Source: Zantedeschia hybrid cultivar (lineage: Eukaryota > Streptophyta > Magnoliopsida > Alismatales > Araceae). From it: a DNA stretch of 64,000 nucleotides. The stretch lies in NCBI GenBank assembly GCA_030544215.1, contig JARZZO010000016.1, positions 33,378,001 through 33,442,000 of the forward strand, in the 5' to 3' direction. The position numbers and the translations under genes are program-made. Position 1 is the stretch's first letter; each line of letters opens with the position of its first letter. Shown here in pieces: positions 1 to 11,600 of this stretch. A model generated the notes under the pieces. The model was not told the DNA's origin and searched no databases. It worked only from the letters and a program-made list of their open reading frames with translations.

Positions 1-458
1 CTGCCACTGCACTTGTTACTTTACCGTTAGCGGTACTTTACTCTTGTGGGTGTGTGCGTAGGTAGTGGGGATCGAAGGATCCCTACTGAGTCTTGTTTGG
101 AGACTCACCCCTGCGGTTTTCAGGTGAGGACTCCCAGCAGTCTTAGAGCAGCGTGTGCAGCCGTGTGTAGAGCGCCTTCAGCTGTTGTTCCGGGGTATGC
201 CCCGACGTAGTTGTTATTTATTTCTGGCCTGTATGTTTAATTATTTCTTTTCAGTTGGAATATGTAATTATTTGCTGTATCGAATCGCATTGTAATAATT
301 TTAATTCCTGCACTGTCATTTCTATTCAATGCGATGTGAATGTTTAGCTTAGTTTATTATTTATTTCCCAGACTTACTAGATCCTGTGGTTCCAAATTTA
401 ATGATTCGGTACCCATTTAGTAATCGGATCCCCGATTATAGGGTGGTGGGTCGTTACA
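1..458. mobile_element. Right part of a probable LTR (Gypsy-like), ends in TCGTTACA
   Basis: The segment ends GGTGGGTCGTTACA. The TGTAACGACCC/GGGTCGTTACA terminus is typical of plant chromovirus-type Gypsy LTRs. The left end lies outside the window and no internal coding region is visible, so this may be a solo LTR or the edge of an element to the left. The family is inferred from the terminus alone. Confidence 0.45.
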
Positions 459-1429
459 AGGTGTCCTTGGTGTCTCAGGTCCGAGAACTATCAACGCAAC
501 TGCGATAATAGAATCAAGCTGGTTTACAGTCAAGTACAATACCATCTATCAATTCAATCAGATCAGTTCAGTAAACTCATTCTCTAATGAGCACCTAAAA
601 ATTCGCCTTAGTGTCTCCACACAAGTGACTATAAGATCAGTCACCCTAATCATATGAGCATGAATAATCTGTACTAGTCTAACCGGATATCCGATGTCCT
701 TCTCGGATATCCTCTGATTATGAACTATTAAGAATATGTGTGTTTAAGTGATAAGTCTCATTAGTATGATCTCATCATAATTTGATCACTATTGCACATA
801 TTCACGGACTTCATTATGAGACATATTCATGAACTTCATTATGCCATTTTATTAATAAATGAATGAGATTTACAAAGTCAGATTGGTTTGTAGGCTACCT
901 AAGACTAACAGTTGTTCCCATAGAAATTGCCAACTATATTGCAGCCTCAATGCCAGTTTGGGTGGGGTGGGCAACGGTGATGAATGTGCACTGGTTGGGA
1001 GCAGTGGCAATCCTGTATATTCTTTTGGACTTTTTTTGCGAAGGCACTTGGATCTTCACTTGGGCACCATTGTGAAAGGAGGAGCACATCAAGGGGATGC
1101 TTGCGCTAGTGGCCTCTGCGCCAAGAGATGAGGAAGGGAGGATGAGTGCTAGACAAGTTGCCGGTGGTTCCTCGTCGCCGAGTTGAAAGGGTGGTTGCCT
1201 CTCCCCCTTTGTCGCACCGTCTTTAGGGGGCAAGAAGGGATGAGGGCATCAAAGTCATTTTTTTTGCCTTTCAAATCCTATTGAGTATTGTCGCCATGTC
1301 ATAGCCAACTTAGCGTCTCCCGACCTCAACATGGCTGCTGGCTATTGGGTGCGCAACTTGACTAGGCTTTGTGCATGCCAATGGTATGCACTGAGTATTT
1401 TCGTATCTAGAATAAGCACTCTAGAATAA
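459..1429. other. Unassigned repeat-like sequence upstream of the gene
   Basis: No convincing coding region. The phrases GGTGTCTCAGGTC, TAATGAGCACC and GTGTCTCCACACAAG at about 470-630 resemble plant Copia LTR sequence, but I could not define ends or duplications. The small open frames at 859-1233 show no recognisable domain. Confidence 0.3.
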
Positions 1430-1649
1430 CAAATCCCATAATAACCCATTTATACTATAATACTAAAATAGAATTCTTATTTTTCCACCAAAACTAAAAC
1501 TAGGACATGTGACAGTAGGAGAATCTATCCCTCTCTGTATTTCTTTTTATGAAGAATTACTAAAATAGAAACTCTGTTTTCCCACCAAAACAAAAACTAG
1601 TTGATTCAAATATGATATTTTACCGTGCATCGCACGGGCTGAGAGCTAG
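1430..1649 (+). mobile_element. Non-autonomous Helitron, 3' terminus
   Basis: The 3' end has the canonical arrangement: a hairpin with CCGTGC (1623-1628) pairing GCACGG (1632-1637), then 8 bases, then the CTAG terminus (1646-1649) followed by T. The AT-rich body with ACTAAAATAGAA and CCACCAAAAC repeats is usual for short plant Helitrons. The 5' end is a guess placed near the TATACTATAATACTAAAA stretch. No Rep/helicase is present, so it depends on enzymes from elsewhere. Confidence 0.6.
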
Positions 1650-1896
1650 TTCTTCTATCAAATGAGGCTAATTGTTTTGAGATAAGATCTCTAAACTTTT
1701 TCCTCTAGACCTTTGAATGTCCACCAGACACATTCGGACATTTGAATGCCCACGAGATACATAAAAATGAAATGTACTTCATACTCTTATCATTTCATAA
1801 CAAAATGACTTGTTTATCCATCCTCATGTGTCCGAAGGCATACATACAAAGATCTAGAAGGAAAGGTAGAGAGGATCTCATCTTAATTTTTTTTTT

Positions 1897-2306
1897 GAGT
1901 TTACTTACTGCATCGCAGCAGGCTGAGGTGGAATGAGCCGCCGAGTCCTGTTCCGCCACCTGGAACTCCCACATGGCCCTGTCCCCCGCATAAATGCCTT
2001 ATGACGTCAGTGGAAAAAAAATTAAAAATTTGTCCGTAGGCTGTGCTCTTGGAACGCATCCTAAAATGCTTTAGGGTCACATCACGACACTCTCAAGCAC
2101 ATGATGTATGCGCTCTGGAACACCCTGATGCGCTCGAGAGCTTGAGCTCCATGATGCTCTCGTGCGCTTTAGGATGTGCTCGAAGAGCACACACAGCCTG
2201 CGAATAATTTTTTTTTTTCCCACTGATGTGAGGATGTATTTAAGCGGGAGATAAGGTCATGTGCGTGTTTTCACCTCCGTTTGCTGCGGTGCAATAAGTA
2301 AAACTC
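1897..2306. mobile_element. 410-bp foldback MITE in the gene's promoter region
   Basis: The left end GAGTTTACTTACTGCATCGC and the right end (reverse complement GAGTTTTACTTATTGCACCG) match, and the inverted similarity continues inward through GGCTGTGCTCTT / AAGAGCACACACAGCC. The whole element is thus close to one long imperfect hairpin centred near 2100. Both flanks are T-runs, which could hide a target duplication. No coding capacity. The superfamily is uncertain; Mutator-like is possible given the long terminal repeats. Confidence 0.75.
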
Positions 2307-2590
2307 ATTTTTTTTTGTTTTTAGACATCTAGCGCTCTACGGTGGCCTGGCGCAGTAGACCATGCTTCAGAGGACCTCTTACGGATCCGTCCACTTACGG
2401 CCACGACAAGCATCCCCCGCTCTCATTTCTTCGTTGGATTTGAAGCAAGCGACCCCTCTCTCTATCTCTCTAGCCGCCGCCGGAGGTGCTCCGTGTTCCC
2501 CCTCCTTGTAGTAGTCGACGTGATTGGCTTCACGGGCGCCAGCCATTCGTCCCCCCTGAACGCACGCTGCGCGTGAGGGAGAAGAGAGAG
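2307..2590 (+). promoter_or_regulatory. Presumed core promoter and 5' UTR of the deacylase gene
   Basis: This is the GC-richer stretch between the foldback MITE and the start codon, with CT-rich tracts (CTCTCTCTATCTCTC, about 2455-2470) of the kind common around plant transcription starts. I cannot identify a convincing TATA box. The assignment rests only on position upstream of the exon 1 ATG. Confidence 0.45.
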
Positions 2591-2632
2591 ATGGGCGGGT
2601 ACACGAAGGAGCAGCTTCTCGCCCGCCTGCAG
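2591..2632 (+). CDS. Exon 1 of prolyl-tRNA deacylase gene (start codon exon)
   Basis: This exon encodes MGGYTKEQLLARLQ, the usual N-terminus of plant members of the family, and ends CAG|GTCCGT in phase 0. It is only 14 codons long and is recognised because it joins exactly to exon 2 (ARLQ + ELQINF) 12.8 kb downstream. The upstream purine-rich leader GAGGGAGAAGAGAGAG looks like a 5' UTR. Confidence 0.85.
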
Positions 2633-5600
2633 GTCCGTCAAGAGTTCCTCTGTGTGTGTTTCTCTGTGTGTGTGTGCGTGTGCGCGTTTGCGGTTCATCT
2701 CTTCAACGCAGTTCTTTTTGCGTTTTCCCCTTCAATTGTTGCTTAGCTTAGCAAATTATGGGAATTCCGAGGACGGATCCATGGGAAAGAAAGCCATTTG
2801 AGCAGTATGAAAGCGGAGGAACGGACCACAAACTATGATTGGCGAAAATAGGCCAAGTGGGGAGTGATGACTCCACTCAGGAACAATTATATGATGATGA
2901 TGATGATGGAGATGGTGATGATGATGGTGCTACTGCTGCTGCTGGACTATCAGGAGGTTATGGACTTGGAGTAGTTATTTAGGATACGAAAGTTACTCCG
3001 CACCTCCGAGTCATTTTGAAGGAAGCCAAGGCCAAAGACAAGGACAATAAAGGGGATTTGAAGGCCAATAGAGACATGCAGGATATGATTGGCCCAGCTA
3101 GGAATATTGATCTTTTTATCCGCCCATTTTTCACCCTCTACACTGCCGTATTCAAACATCAGCAACACTACTTAGGAGTACTCTAGACCTCCACCTATTA
3201 AATATGGTATTTATATCCCTCCAGTACAATCAAGAGAAAGCTCAAGCCAACAAGAAAACACACCTCGAGATATTCAAAGGAGATTCAAAGACCTCGTTTG
3301 CTCCTTATTTGGCTATAGGTATTAACGTATATGCCGGCAGATTATGGGCCGCCAGCTCAAACTTATGAGCCGGATGATGAAGGATCACAAATGTGACATT
3401 TCTAAGACATTTTTCATTAATTTCATGTTAAATACTTCATAATATGTCTTTTTTAATTGGTGCACAACAATAACTATTAGCGAGTTAATCATCTTTAATG
3501 TTCTTTTTTGATGGATGTGCATGATTTGCATTCATTTTAATTGTACATTCATTGAATAATATGTATACATTTTTTTTGATTTTTTATATTTCTTGATTTT
3601 TTAATAGGGCCAATCCGGATCGGCCCGTCTTCATCAGGATTGGCTGATCCGGTCAATCCGGATTGGATCGGAGCGAGATCGGCGGGTCTCGATCTTGGGA
3701 CCCGACCTGACCTAGAATTCCATGGAATGGATGGAGCTAGAACTGATTAAAGCAGACTAGTTGATGGATTTTGCATTTAGAAGAACCAAAGGGTCTCCCC
3801 AGTGGCATCCCAGTGACCTGAGGTATGAATAAGTGTAGCGATCAACTCCTTGAAATTGAATAAAATCAGTTATAAAGATCTAATATTAACTACATATTTG
3901 TTTATCCATCCACTTTAAAAGCTTAAAGGTAAGATAGGAGTTTGATTATATCTTACTTACAACCTTCATTTCTCATCTATGTATTCAATAATATCCCAAT
4001 CACATATCCACCTTATCATAACCCTCTTGTCTCATTCACTTGTTTACAAAGCTCATTTTCACAAGTCATGTGTTCTATAAGTAGAAATTGTAGAGTATAT
4101 GTGATGCGGGACGAAGGGGAAGGGGGGGGAATGGGAGAGGGATCCTGCCGGCCTCACACCGGTAGGGAGAGCTTCCTCGGCGTCGCACCGGGGAGGGAAA
4201 AACCTTGGCGTCACACCAAGGAAGGGGGGTATGGGGCTCTCTCTCGCAGAGAACCGGTCACGAAAACTCGGGTAATTTTCTTTTCTTCCATAAAATCTTC
4301 TCCCTCTTATTTCTGGAACAACATTCATATACATAGAGTCTAGATGGTAACTCCTGACCTTAGAGATTCCATCCGACTCTAGGACTTCTCTTATCCACGT
4401 TTTTGTAACTCCTAGAAAATAAAAAGACATAGTGGGCCATTAATAGGCCTAATAAAAGCAAATAAAGGGAACTCCATAAGCCATGCATCGTCTCTTGCAT
4501 CAATCTCTCATGGTTCGAGAAAATTCGTCCTCGAATTTTGAAGTGCGCTAGTATAAATAAGTGGACGACTGGATCATCTGTGGAAGTCTTCAAGCAGAGA
4601 ATCATATTGAGAATCTCAAACTGGTATGCTGTATGCGAATCACAGAAGGTCTGCCATATTATATGTACGGGAGACTGTAGCAAGTCATACATATCCTCGT
4701 ACAGGGTAGCTATCATCACATCTTCAGTAAGTGTTGGATGAGGTTTTGAGTCAGCAAAAACATCATCAGCAATAAGATGTAACTCTACGTCAACAAATAA
4801 GTCATGATCCCATGAGATAATAGGAACTGGTGCAGTATCAAGTAAATATGCGCAAAACACATCATCAGAGATGCGATCCAATCCTGACTGTCTAAACAAT
4901 ACGTGATCCCAATTGTGAACCACCCATGAGGCATCAACTTCGAACACTGTATCATCAATCAAATGTAGCTCATAAGTAATGAACAAGTCATGATCCCAAC
5001 CAGTAATAGATGATGGTACCACTTTAGCTAAACAAGCTAAATATAACTGTTGAAGCTTCTCCCGATCAAGATAAGTGGAATTGAGAATACGAAAGGATGT
5101 CGTGTATCCCTTGGGTTGTAAAAGACAGTCCTGCCCAGTGGGATCAATTACAACTTGTCGATCGTCCATTTATTCTTTGTCCAAGCTAATATATGAACCA
5201 TATGGTGTAATCTTGCACCATGCGTCATCATTATATCTGACGGATCGGAAAGTGCTTTTGCCCTCTAGAAGATGAGAAAACTGCACACAAGCTCGGTCTC
5301 TAGAGACACCCATGTAGTCCGTATGGGATAGAAAATCCACAATAGATTGCGAAATAAAATTGCCGAACGGACTTGCAGTAAGAAACACCCTGACTTGCAT
5401 ATTATCGGGTAGGTCCACCTTAAACGTAAAGTCCATGGTGAGGAAACGTACCTAGGATTATGACTTATAAGACAAATCGGTCCGAATAGAGCAAATGATG
5501 TGTAGATCAATGCACCACTAGCTGAAGAAGCGCCAAACGAGGTCCGTCTCACTGCAAGGATGCCAACGGTATGATTGGTATGCGAAATGGAGCACAAACA

Positions 5601-8600
5601 ATGACCTCGATATGCGTGCAGAAGTGGCACGCAAATCAATGCAAATTGGGTCTGATATGTGCTGAAACTGGATGGGCTTTATTGAGACGAGACCAACACC
5701 GCTGACGGCGCTCAAATCGGGGTCCAGGATGACCTTGAACGGCGAGCACAAGTACCCTCGTAAAGCATGCAAGTGTGGCACGCAAAACGAGGCAGGTCGG
5801 ATTGCTGGTCGCTGCAAAATCAGTGCACCGGAAATTAGCATGCAAATTGAGGCGGCTGACCTGAACCTCGGGATGCGTGAACGGGGGTCTTCGGTATGCG
5901 TGTAGAAGTGACACGCAAAACGAGGCAATCTGAGACGCAACACTCTGGATTTGGGATGGTCTCGTCAAGACAAAACTAATGGCGCAGACGGCACGCGATT
6001 CGAAGCATAGAGGGACTTGGAACGAGAGCGGTGCACTATCGAACTTGGTTGCACCTCCTATCGCACCACCATGAACTAGGTCGGGCTTGGCTCGGACCAC
6101 GTTGAAATTGGCTCAAACCAAGTTGTCGTGACTCGGACCAAAGGGGCCAACCGGTTCAGACCAGTGCAAAGGGCTCGAGTGGACCAGATCAACCCGGTTC
6201 GGACCGGGTCGAACAGATTGGACTGGAACCGGTCAAACCGGTTTGACCGGTTCTTAATAAAAGGGCACGAGCCCTTCGTTTTCTTCCCCCCTCCTTTCTG
6301 TTTCTTTATTTTTTTGCTCTCCAACCTAACAGCACGAAGGGGAGGCGGAGAAGGAGGTAGCGGCGGGGTGCGGCGGCGGCGGAGTGGTCGGTCGGTGGCG
6401 ACGACGGTGCCGGCTACGGCTAGGCCAATGTATGGCGGTGACGGCAGAGGCTACCCTGACGGGCGATGGCGATGGAGGCTGCGGGGAGGAGAAAAAGCGG
6501 GCTCTAGCAGAGGCGGGACGAGCGGACGGCGACGATGCCTACGGCGGTGGATGGCGGCGGCTTCGGGGTGCAGAGATGGCTCCGGCAGTGGTGGTTCAAA
6601 GCGGCGGTGGCGGAGACAGCTTCACCCCTCCCCTTTTCTTCTTCTTCTTGTTTGTTCTTCACCCGAGCCAGAAAAGAAAGGGAAGAAGGGCGGCGATGAA
6701 GGGCTATGACGGGCAGCAGGGCGGGTGGAGACGGCGATGGCGCGGCGGCGAAGCGGGGAACCGAGGTAGGCTCTGATATCAAATTTGATGCGGGACGAAG
6801 GGGAAGAGGGGGGAATGGGAGAGGGATCCTACCGGCCTCACACCGGCAGGGAGAGTTTCCCCGGCGTTACACCGGGGAGGGGAAAACCTTGGTGTCACAC
6901 CAAGGAAGGGGGGTATGGGGCTCTCTCTCGCAGAGAACCGGTCACGAAAACTCGGGTAATTTTCTTCTCTTCCATAAAATCTTCTCCCTCTTACTTCTGG
7001 AACAACATTCATATATATAGAGTTTAGATGGTAACTCCTGACCCTAGAGATTCCATCCGACTCTAGGACTTCCCTTATCCACGTTTCTATAACTCCTAGA
7101 AAATAAAAAGACATAGTGGGCCATTAATAGGCCTAATAAAAGCAAATAAAGGGAACTCCATAAGCCATGCATCGTCTCTTGCATCAATATGTTTTGAAAG
7201 TAGGGCTTCTATCTCTCCCTAAAGCAACATAGGATGAAGTTCCACTCGGTATCAACTGACAATTTAACCTTCATACATCTGTTTCTAAACTGGTGCTTGA
7301 GAATTGTGAGGAGCATTAAGGAAGGCAAGTCAGTTTTGAAAGGAAAGAACAAAGATAAATAGAGGGAGATGGGGGAAAATGAGGGAGAGGATAACATCGG
7401 GAGGGCGATGGAAAGGGTAGAAGATCCATAGTTCCTTTTTATCCATTGGGATTGTTAGTTGGAATGTCAGGGGTCTGGGGGCAGTGAGAAGAGGAGGGTG
7501 GTGAGGGAGCTTGTTAAGGTGGACATGTTGTGCTTACAAGGGACCAAATGTAATCTAGGTGGGGATAAGTTGATTAGGTCCATTGGGGGTAGTAGATTGA
7601 CTAAGAGTGTGGACCCCCCAGCTGTGGGAGCCTCCGGGCATATCCTTATTCTATGGAATGAGTTTAGTGTGCAGGAAAAGGATAATCTTCGCACTGTGGA
7701 TGTTTTTTTTTTTTTTTAACCTCTATTTCTTTTCAAAACCTGGACGATGGCTTTAGGTGGGACTTCATTAGAGTTTATGGTCCTTAACCCACAGAGGAGA
7801 AGAAACAGTTATAAGACACCTTGTTGGCTTCTCATCTTCTAGCAGAGAAGCCGTGGCACCCAGGTGGAGATTTCAATGCACTCTATTCCTACTTGAAGAG
7901 GTCACATGGTGTGCATGATCAAGTTGCTATGGAGGTTTCTCTTCTTTCGTTGCGGAAGCTGGCTTTATCGACATCCCTACTCCTAATAATCTGTTTACCT
8001 GGTCCAACTTGTGGGAATCTCCCTCACTATCTCAGTTGGACAGGTTTTAGTGTTTGTTGAGTGGGAGGAACATTTCGCTTTGGTGGAAGCTGAGTGCTTA
8101 GCTAGAACACATTCTGATCACAAGCTAATACTTTTGAAGACTAGTAGCAAGAGAAGAGGTAGAATTCCCTTCAGGTTAGAAAGGTGCTGGTTTCATGAGG
8201 ATGGCTTTTTCCAGCTTGTTAGAGATGCTTGGGCTGAGGATGTTGGTGAATGTTTTTCTATGGCTAAGTTGGTTAAGAAGCCAAAGAATCTTCAAGACCG
8301 GGTTATCCCAATGGGGCTGTCAAAGGCATCCTCCTTCTAGAGAATTTAAGGCCAATTCTTTTTCAGAATGAGAGCCTGGATCTTCTTGAAGAGGTAGGCT
8401 GTTTTCTTCAATTGATAGGTTTTCCAGGGACAGTCTCAAGGCAGAATATAGTGATATTCTCCTCAAAGAGGAAATTTACTGGTGTCTAAAGGTAGATGGG
8501 TCAGAGAAGAGAACTGTAAAACTGCATACTTTCATAGATTAGCCACTTGTCAGCAGAGGAAGACTATTAGAGAGCTTGTCGTTGGAGAGAGACAGATTCT

Positions 8601-11600
8601 CAGCAAGGAGGACACTAGGAGTCATGCTTTGGATTTCTTTTCTTGTCTCCACTCTGCAGAGGATACATGCAGACCTGCCATCCTTCCAGGGCTGTTCCCT
8701 TCCCTGGATGTTGAGCAAAGGGAATTCCTTTCTAGTTCGTTCTCCTTGGAGGAGGTTCAGCAAGTAGTCTTTACCCTGCCTAGTGACAACGATGGCTTCC
8801 CTCTTCTTCTTTTCAGCATTTCTGGGATGTTATGCAGGCGGATCTCTTCTCTGCGGTGCTGGAGTTTCAGAGAGGTCAGGCTCATCTTGCAGGATTAACA
8901 AGACTTTCTTGGTTCCTATTCTTAAGAAGGAGGAAACTGTGACTCTTCATGATTTCCAACCCATTAGCTTGTTGAATGGGGTCTATAAAGTGATACCAAG
9001 TTCTTGGACTTCGGTTGGAGAAGGTCATCAACAACATGGTCTTTTTCAATGAAAGTGGCTTCACCAAGGGAAGGCAAATCCAGGAGGGCTTTTTGGTTGC
9101 CCGTGAATGCATTCATGCCATGAAATCGCAGCATAAAGCCAAATGGGTAATCAAAATTGACCTCAAAAGTCTTATGATGGAGTGAATTGGGGATGCCTCT
9201 ACAGTGTCTTGTCTCTCATGGGCTTGGGCGATGATTGGGTGAGGTGGATCAAAGAATGTACTACCTCTGCTAGGTTTGCCATCCTTATTAATGGACAACC
9301 CACCCGCTTTTCCCATAGTGGCAGAGGATTGAGGCAAGGGGACCCCATCTCCCCTCCTATTTGTTTTGGTATCTTAAATTCTCAGCATGATGTAGGAAAA
9401 AGCCCATGCAATAGGGCTCATTTTGGGTTACCTTGTTCACAGGCATAGTCGACAGATCACTCATCTTCAGTGTGCTGATGATATGATTCTCTTTGCCCCT
9501 GGTAAGGAATAGCTTCTAGTGGTTAGGCAAATGCTTACCATCTTGGAAGTGATCTCTAAGCTGGAAGGTCAATCTGCTTAAGTCCTTGATCGTTGGGATA
9601 AACATGGACCCCTCCAAGATGGCTAGAGCTATGAGAATCATAGTTGTCAATCCCATGCAGGTCCTCATCTCGTTTTTCTACTGAGATGGAACGTCCGGTG
9701 GCTAGGACAATTTTAGTGTCCCGTTCCAGAATTTTTTCTATCCATATTCCAACAAATATAATGTATATAACAAATAATATGAAAATAAACATACAAACAT
9801 GAAAATAACAAAAAAAAGATAATGCACTAAAAGAATTTAGAATGGATTTGTGGGTTTATAAAGGAGTAGATTCATCAAATAGACCCCCTAAAACAACTTT
9901 ACAGAGAGCTTAAGGAGCTAGAAAAATATCAGGTTAAGATATAAAATTCTGGCTGGGCTAGGCGAGACAGGCCAGAACAGACCAGGAAAGGTTAGGACAG
10001 TCACTGGGATATGTAATAAATTGTCCTGTCCCATTTTCTTACTGTAATAGTACGTCTCGTCCAATGCCAATTAGCTCGAGACATGATTGACTACTATGGA
10101 GAGAATCCTAAAATGCAAATTTGGCACCTTTCCCTCCCTTACTTGGGTTTTCCTCTTTCACGAGGTGCCAGTTTTGCTTGGGATTGGGAGGCTGTTAACC
10201 TTAGAATGGAGAGAAGACTTGCAGACTAGAAACACAAATTGTTATCATACATGGGCAGATTGGTTCTTTGCAAGTCAATCATATCCTTTATTCCTCTCTA
10301 CCTTCTAACTATGTTCTGCATTCCAAGGTGGTCGCCAAGAAGATGGACTCTATTCAGTGCAGGTTTCTTTAGCATAGCTTTGTGGAGAGTCTTAAAGGAT
10401 GGCCTGACATCAATTGGGTTAGGATTTGCAAGAGCTAGAAGGAAGGGGGATCTGGTGTTCACAACCTCAGGGCTTCAATTTGGCATTGTTGTCAAAAAAT
10501 GGCTCTGAAAACTTGGCATTAAAGGGTCCAGTCTTTGGTATGAGGTCATCTGTCATAAATAGTATAGGGGTGTTAGTGTGTGGGATTTGGCTCCTTCTAT
10601 TCATGCTAACATTTCTTAGGTTCGAAAGGACATCCTTAGCATCACTGATATTATCTGAGCTAGTGATCATATTTCTGTGGGTAATGGGCTCAAGGTCCGC
10701 TTCTAGATAGATAGGTGATGCGGAGCAAAACCTTTGGCACATTTGTTTCTAGGCCCATTTAATCTTGCTTCTTTGCCCAATGTGTTGCTGGCTAGGGTTT
10801 TCTCTCTAGAAGGTGATTCGCCAGTTTGGTCCCCAACATTTTAGAGGGCTCTTCGAGCTGAGGAGATCATCCAGCTTGCAGACTTGCTTCTTGTGCTACA
10901 TGGGCAGCCTCTTTGACCCGTGGAATTTCGGGTCGGGTTGGATCTAAGGATCGGAACGCCAACCTTGATCCGATCCGGATCGGTCGGATCGGCCGATCCT
11001 GATGAAGACGGGCCGATCCACATCGGCCATATTAAAAATTAATTAAAAATAATAAAAAATTAGAAATAAATAAATAAATAAATATATTTATATATATTAT
11101 TCTATGAATGTACAATGAAAATGAATGCAAATCATGCACACCCATAAAAAAGAATATTAAGGATGATTAACTCGCTGATAGTTATTATTATGCACTAATT
11201 AAAAAAGACATATTATGAAGTATTTAATATGAAAGTAATAAAAAATAACTTAGAAAGATCACATTTGTGATCCTTTATCATCTGGCTAATAAGTTTGAGC
11301 TGGTGGCCTATAATCTCTCCATCATTGTATATGCTCTCATCATACTGATATCTTGGGTTGAAAAAATATCATGTATTTAAATTAAAGTTAATTAGTTATC
11401 GAAATAAATGTCATTAACATTAATCAAATAAAATCAACTAGAAGAGAAATAGAATTAACTAGCAGTATGGAGATCATGATAGAGAATCGACTCCCATCTA
11501 TCATCGATGATCCTTCACTATTTCTTAAAAGCTGTAGAATTATTTGTCCTCAAGTGCTCATTTGCTCTATCTATTGCCTCATACAAATATCCCATATAAT

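Larger units (their letters stand above)
4102..7186 (-). mobile_element. Complete non-autonomous LTR retrotransposon (3,085 bp) with ATATG target duplications
   Basis: Two 401-bp direct repeats (4102-4502 and 6786-7186) start TGATGC, end GCATCA and are flanked by identical 5-bp ATATG (4097-4101 and 7187-7191). A primer-binding site next to 6786 sets the orientation as minus. The LTRs differ at about 17 positions, all transitions (about 96% identity), so the insertion is fairly young. The 2,283-bp interior has no gag, protease, RT, RNase H or integrase. It carries an ORF of about 359 codons broken by one stop (5436 to 4360), a degenerate repeat zone (about 5600-5940) and a very GC-rich block (about 6330-6600). 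The phrase CGAGGACGAATTTTCTC just inside the 3' LTR resembles the pol end of Gypsy elements, suggesting a LARD-like Gypsy derivative. Confidence 0.92.

Noticed and set aside
6128..6782. Long GC-rich frames on both strands (R/G-rich proteins of 130-190 residues)
   Set aside because: They lie in the GC-rich repetitive interior of the LTR element. Several frames overlap on both strands and none shows a domain.
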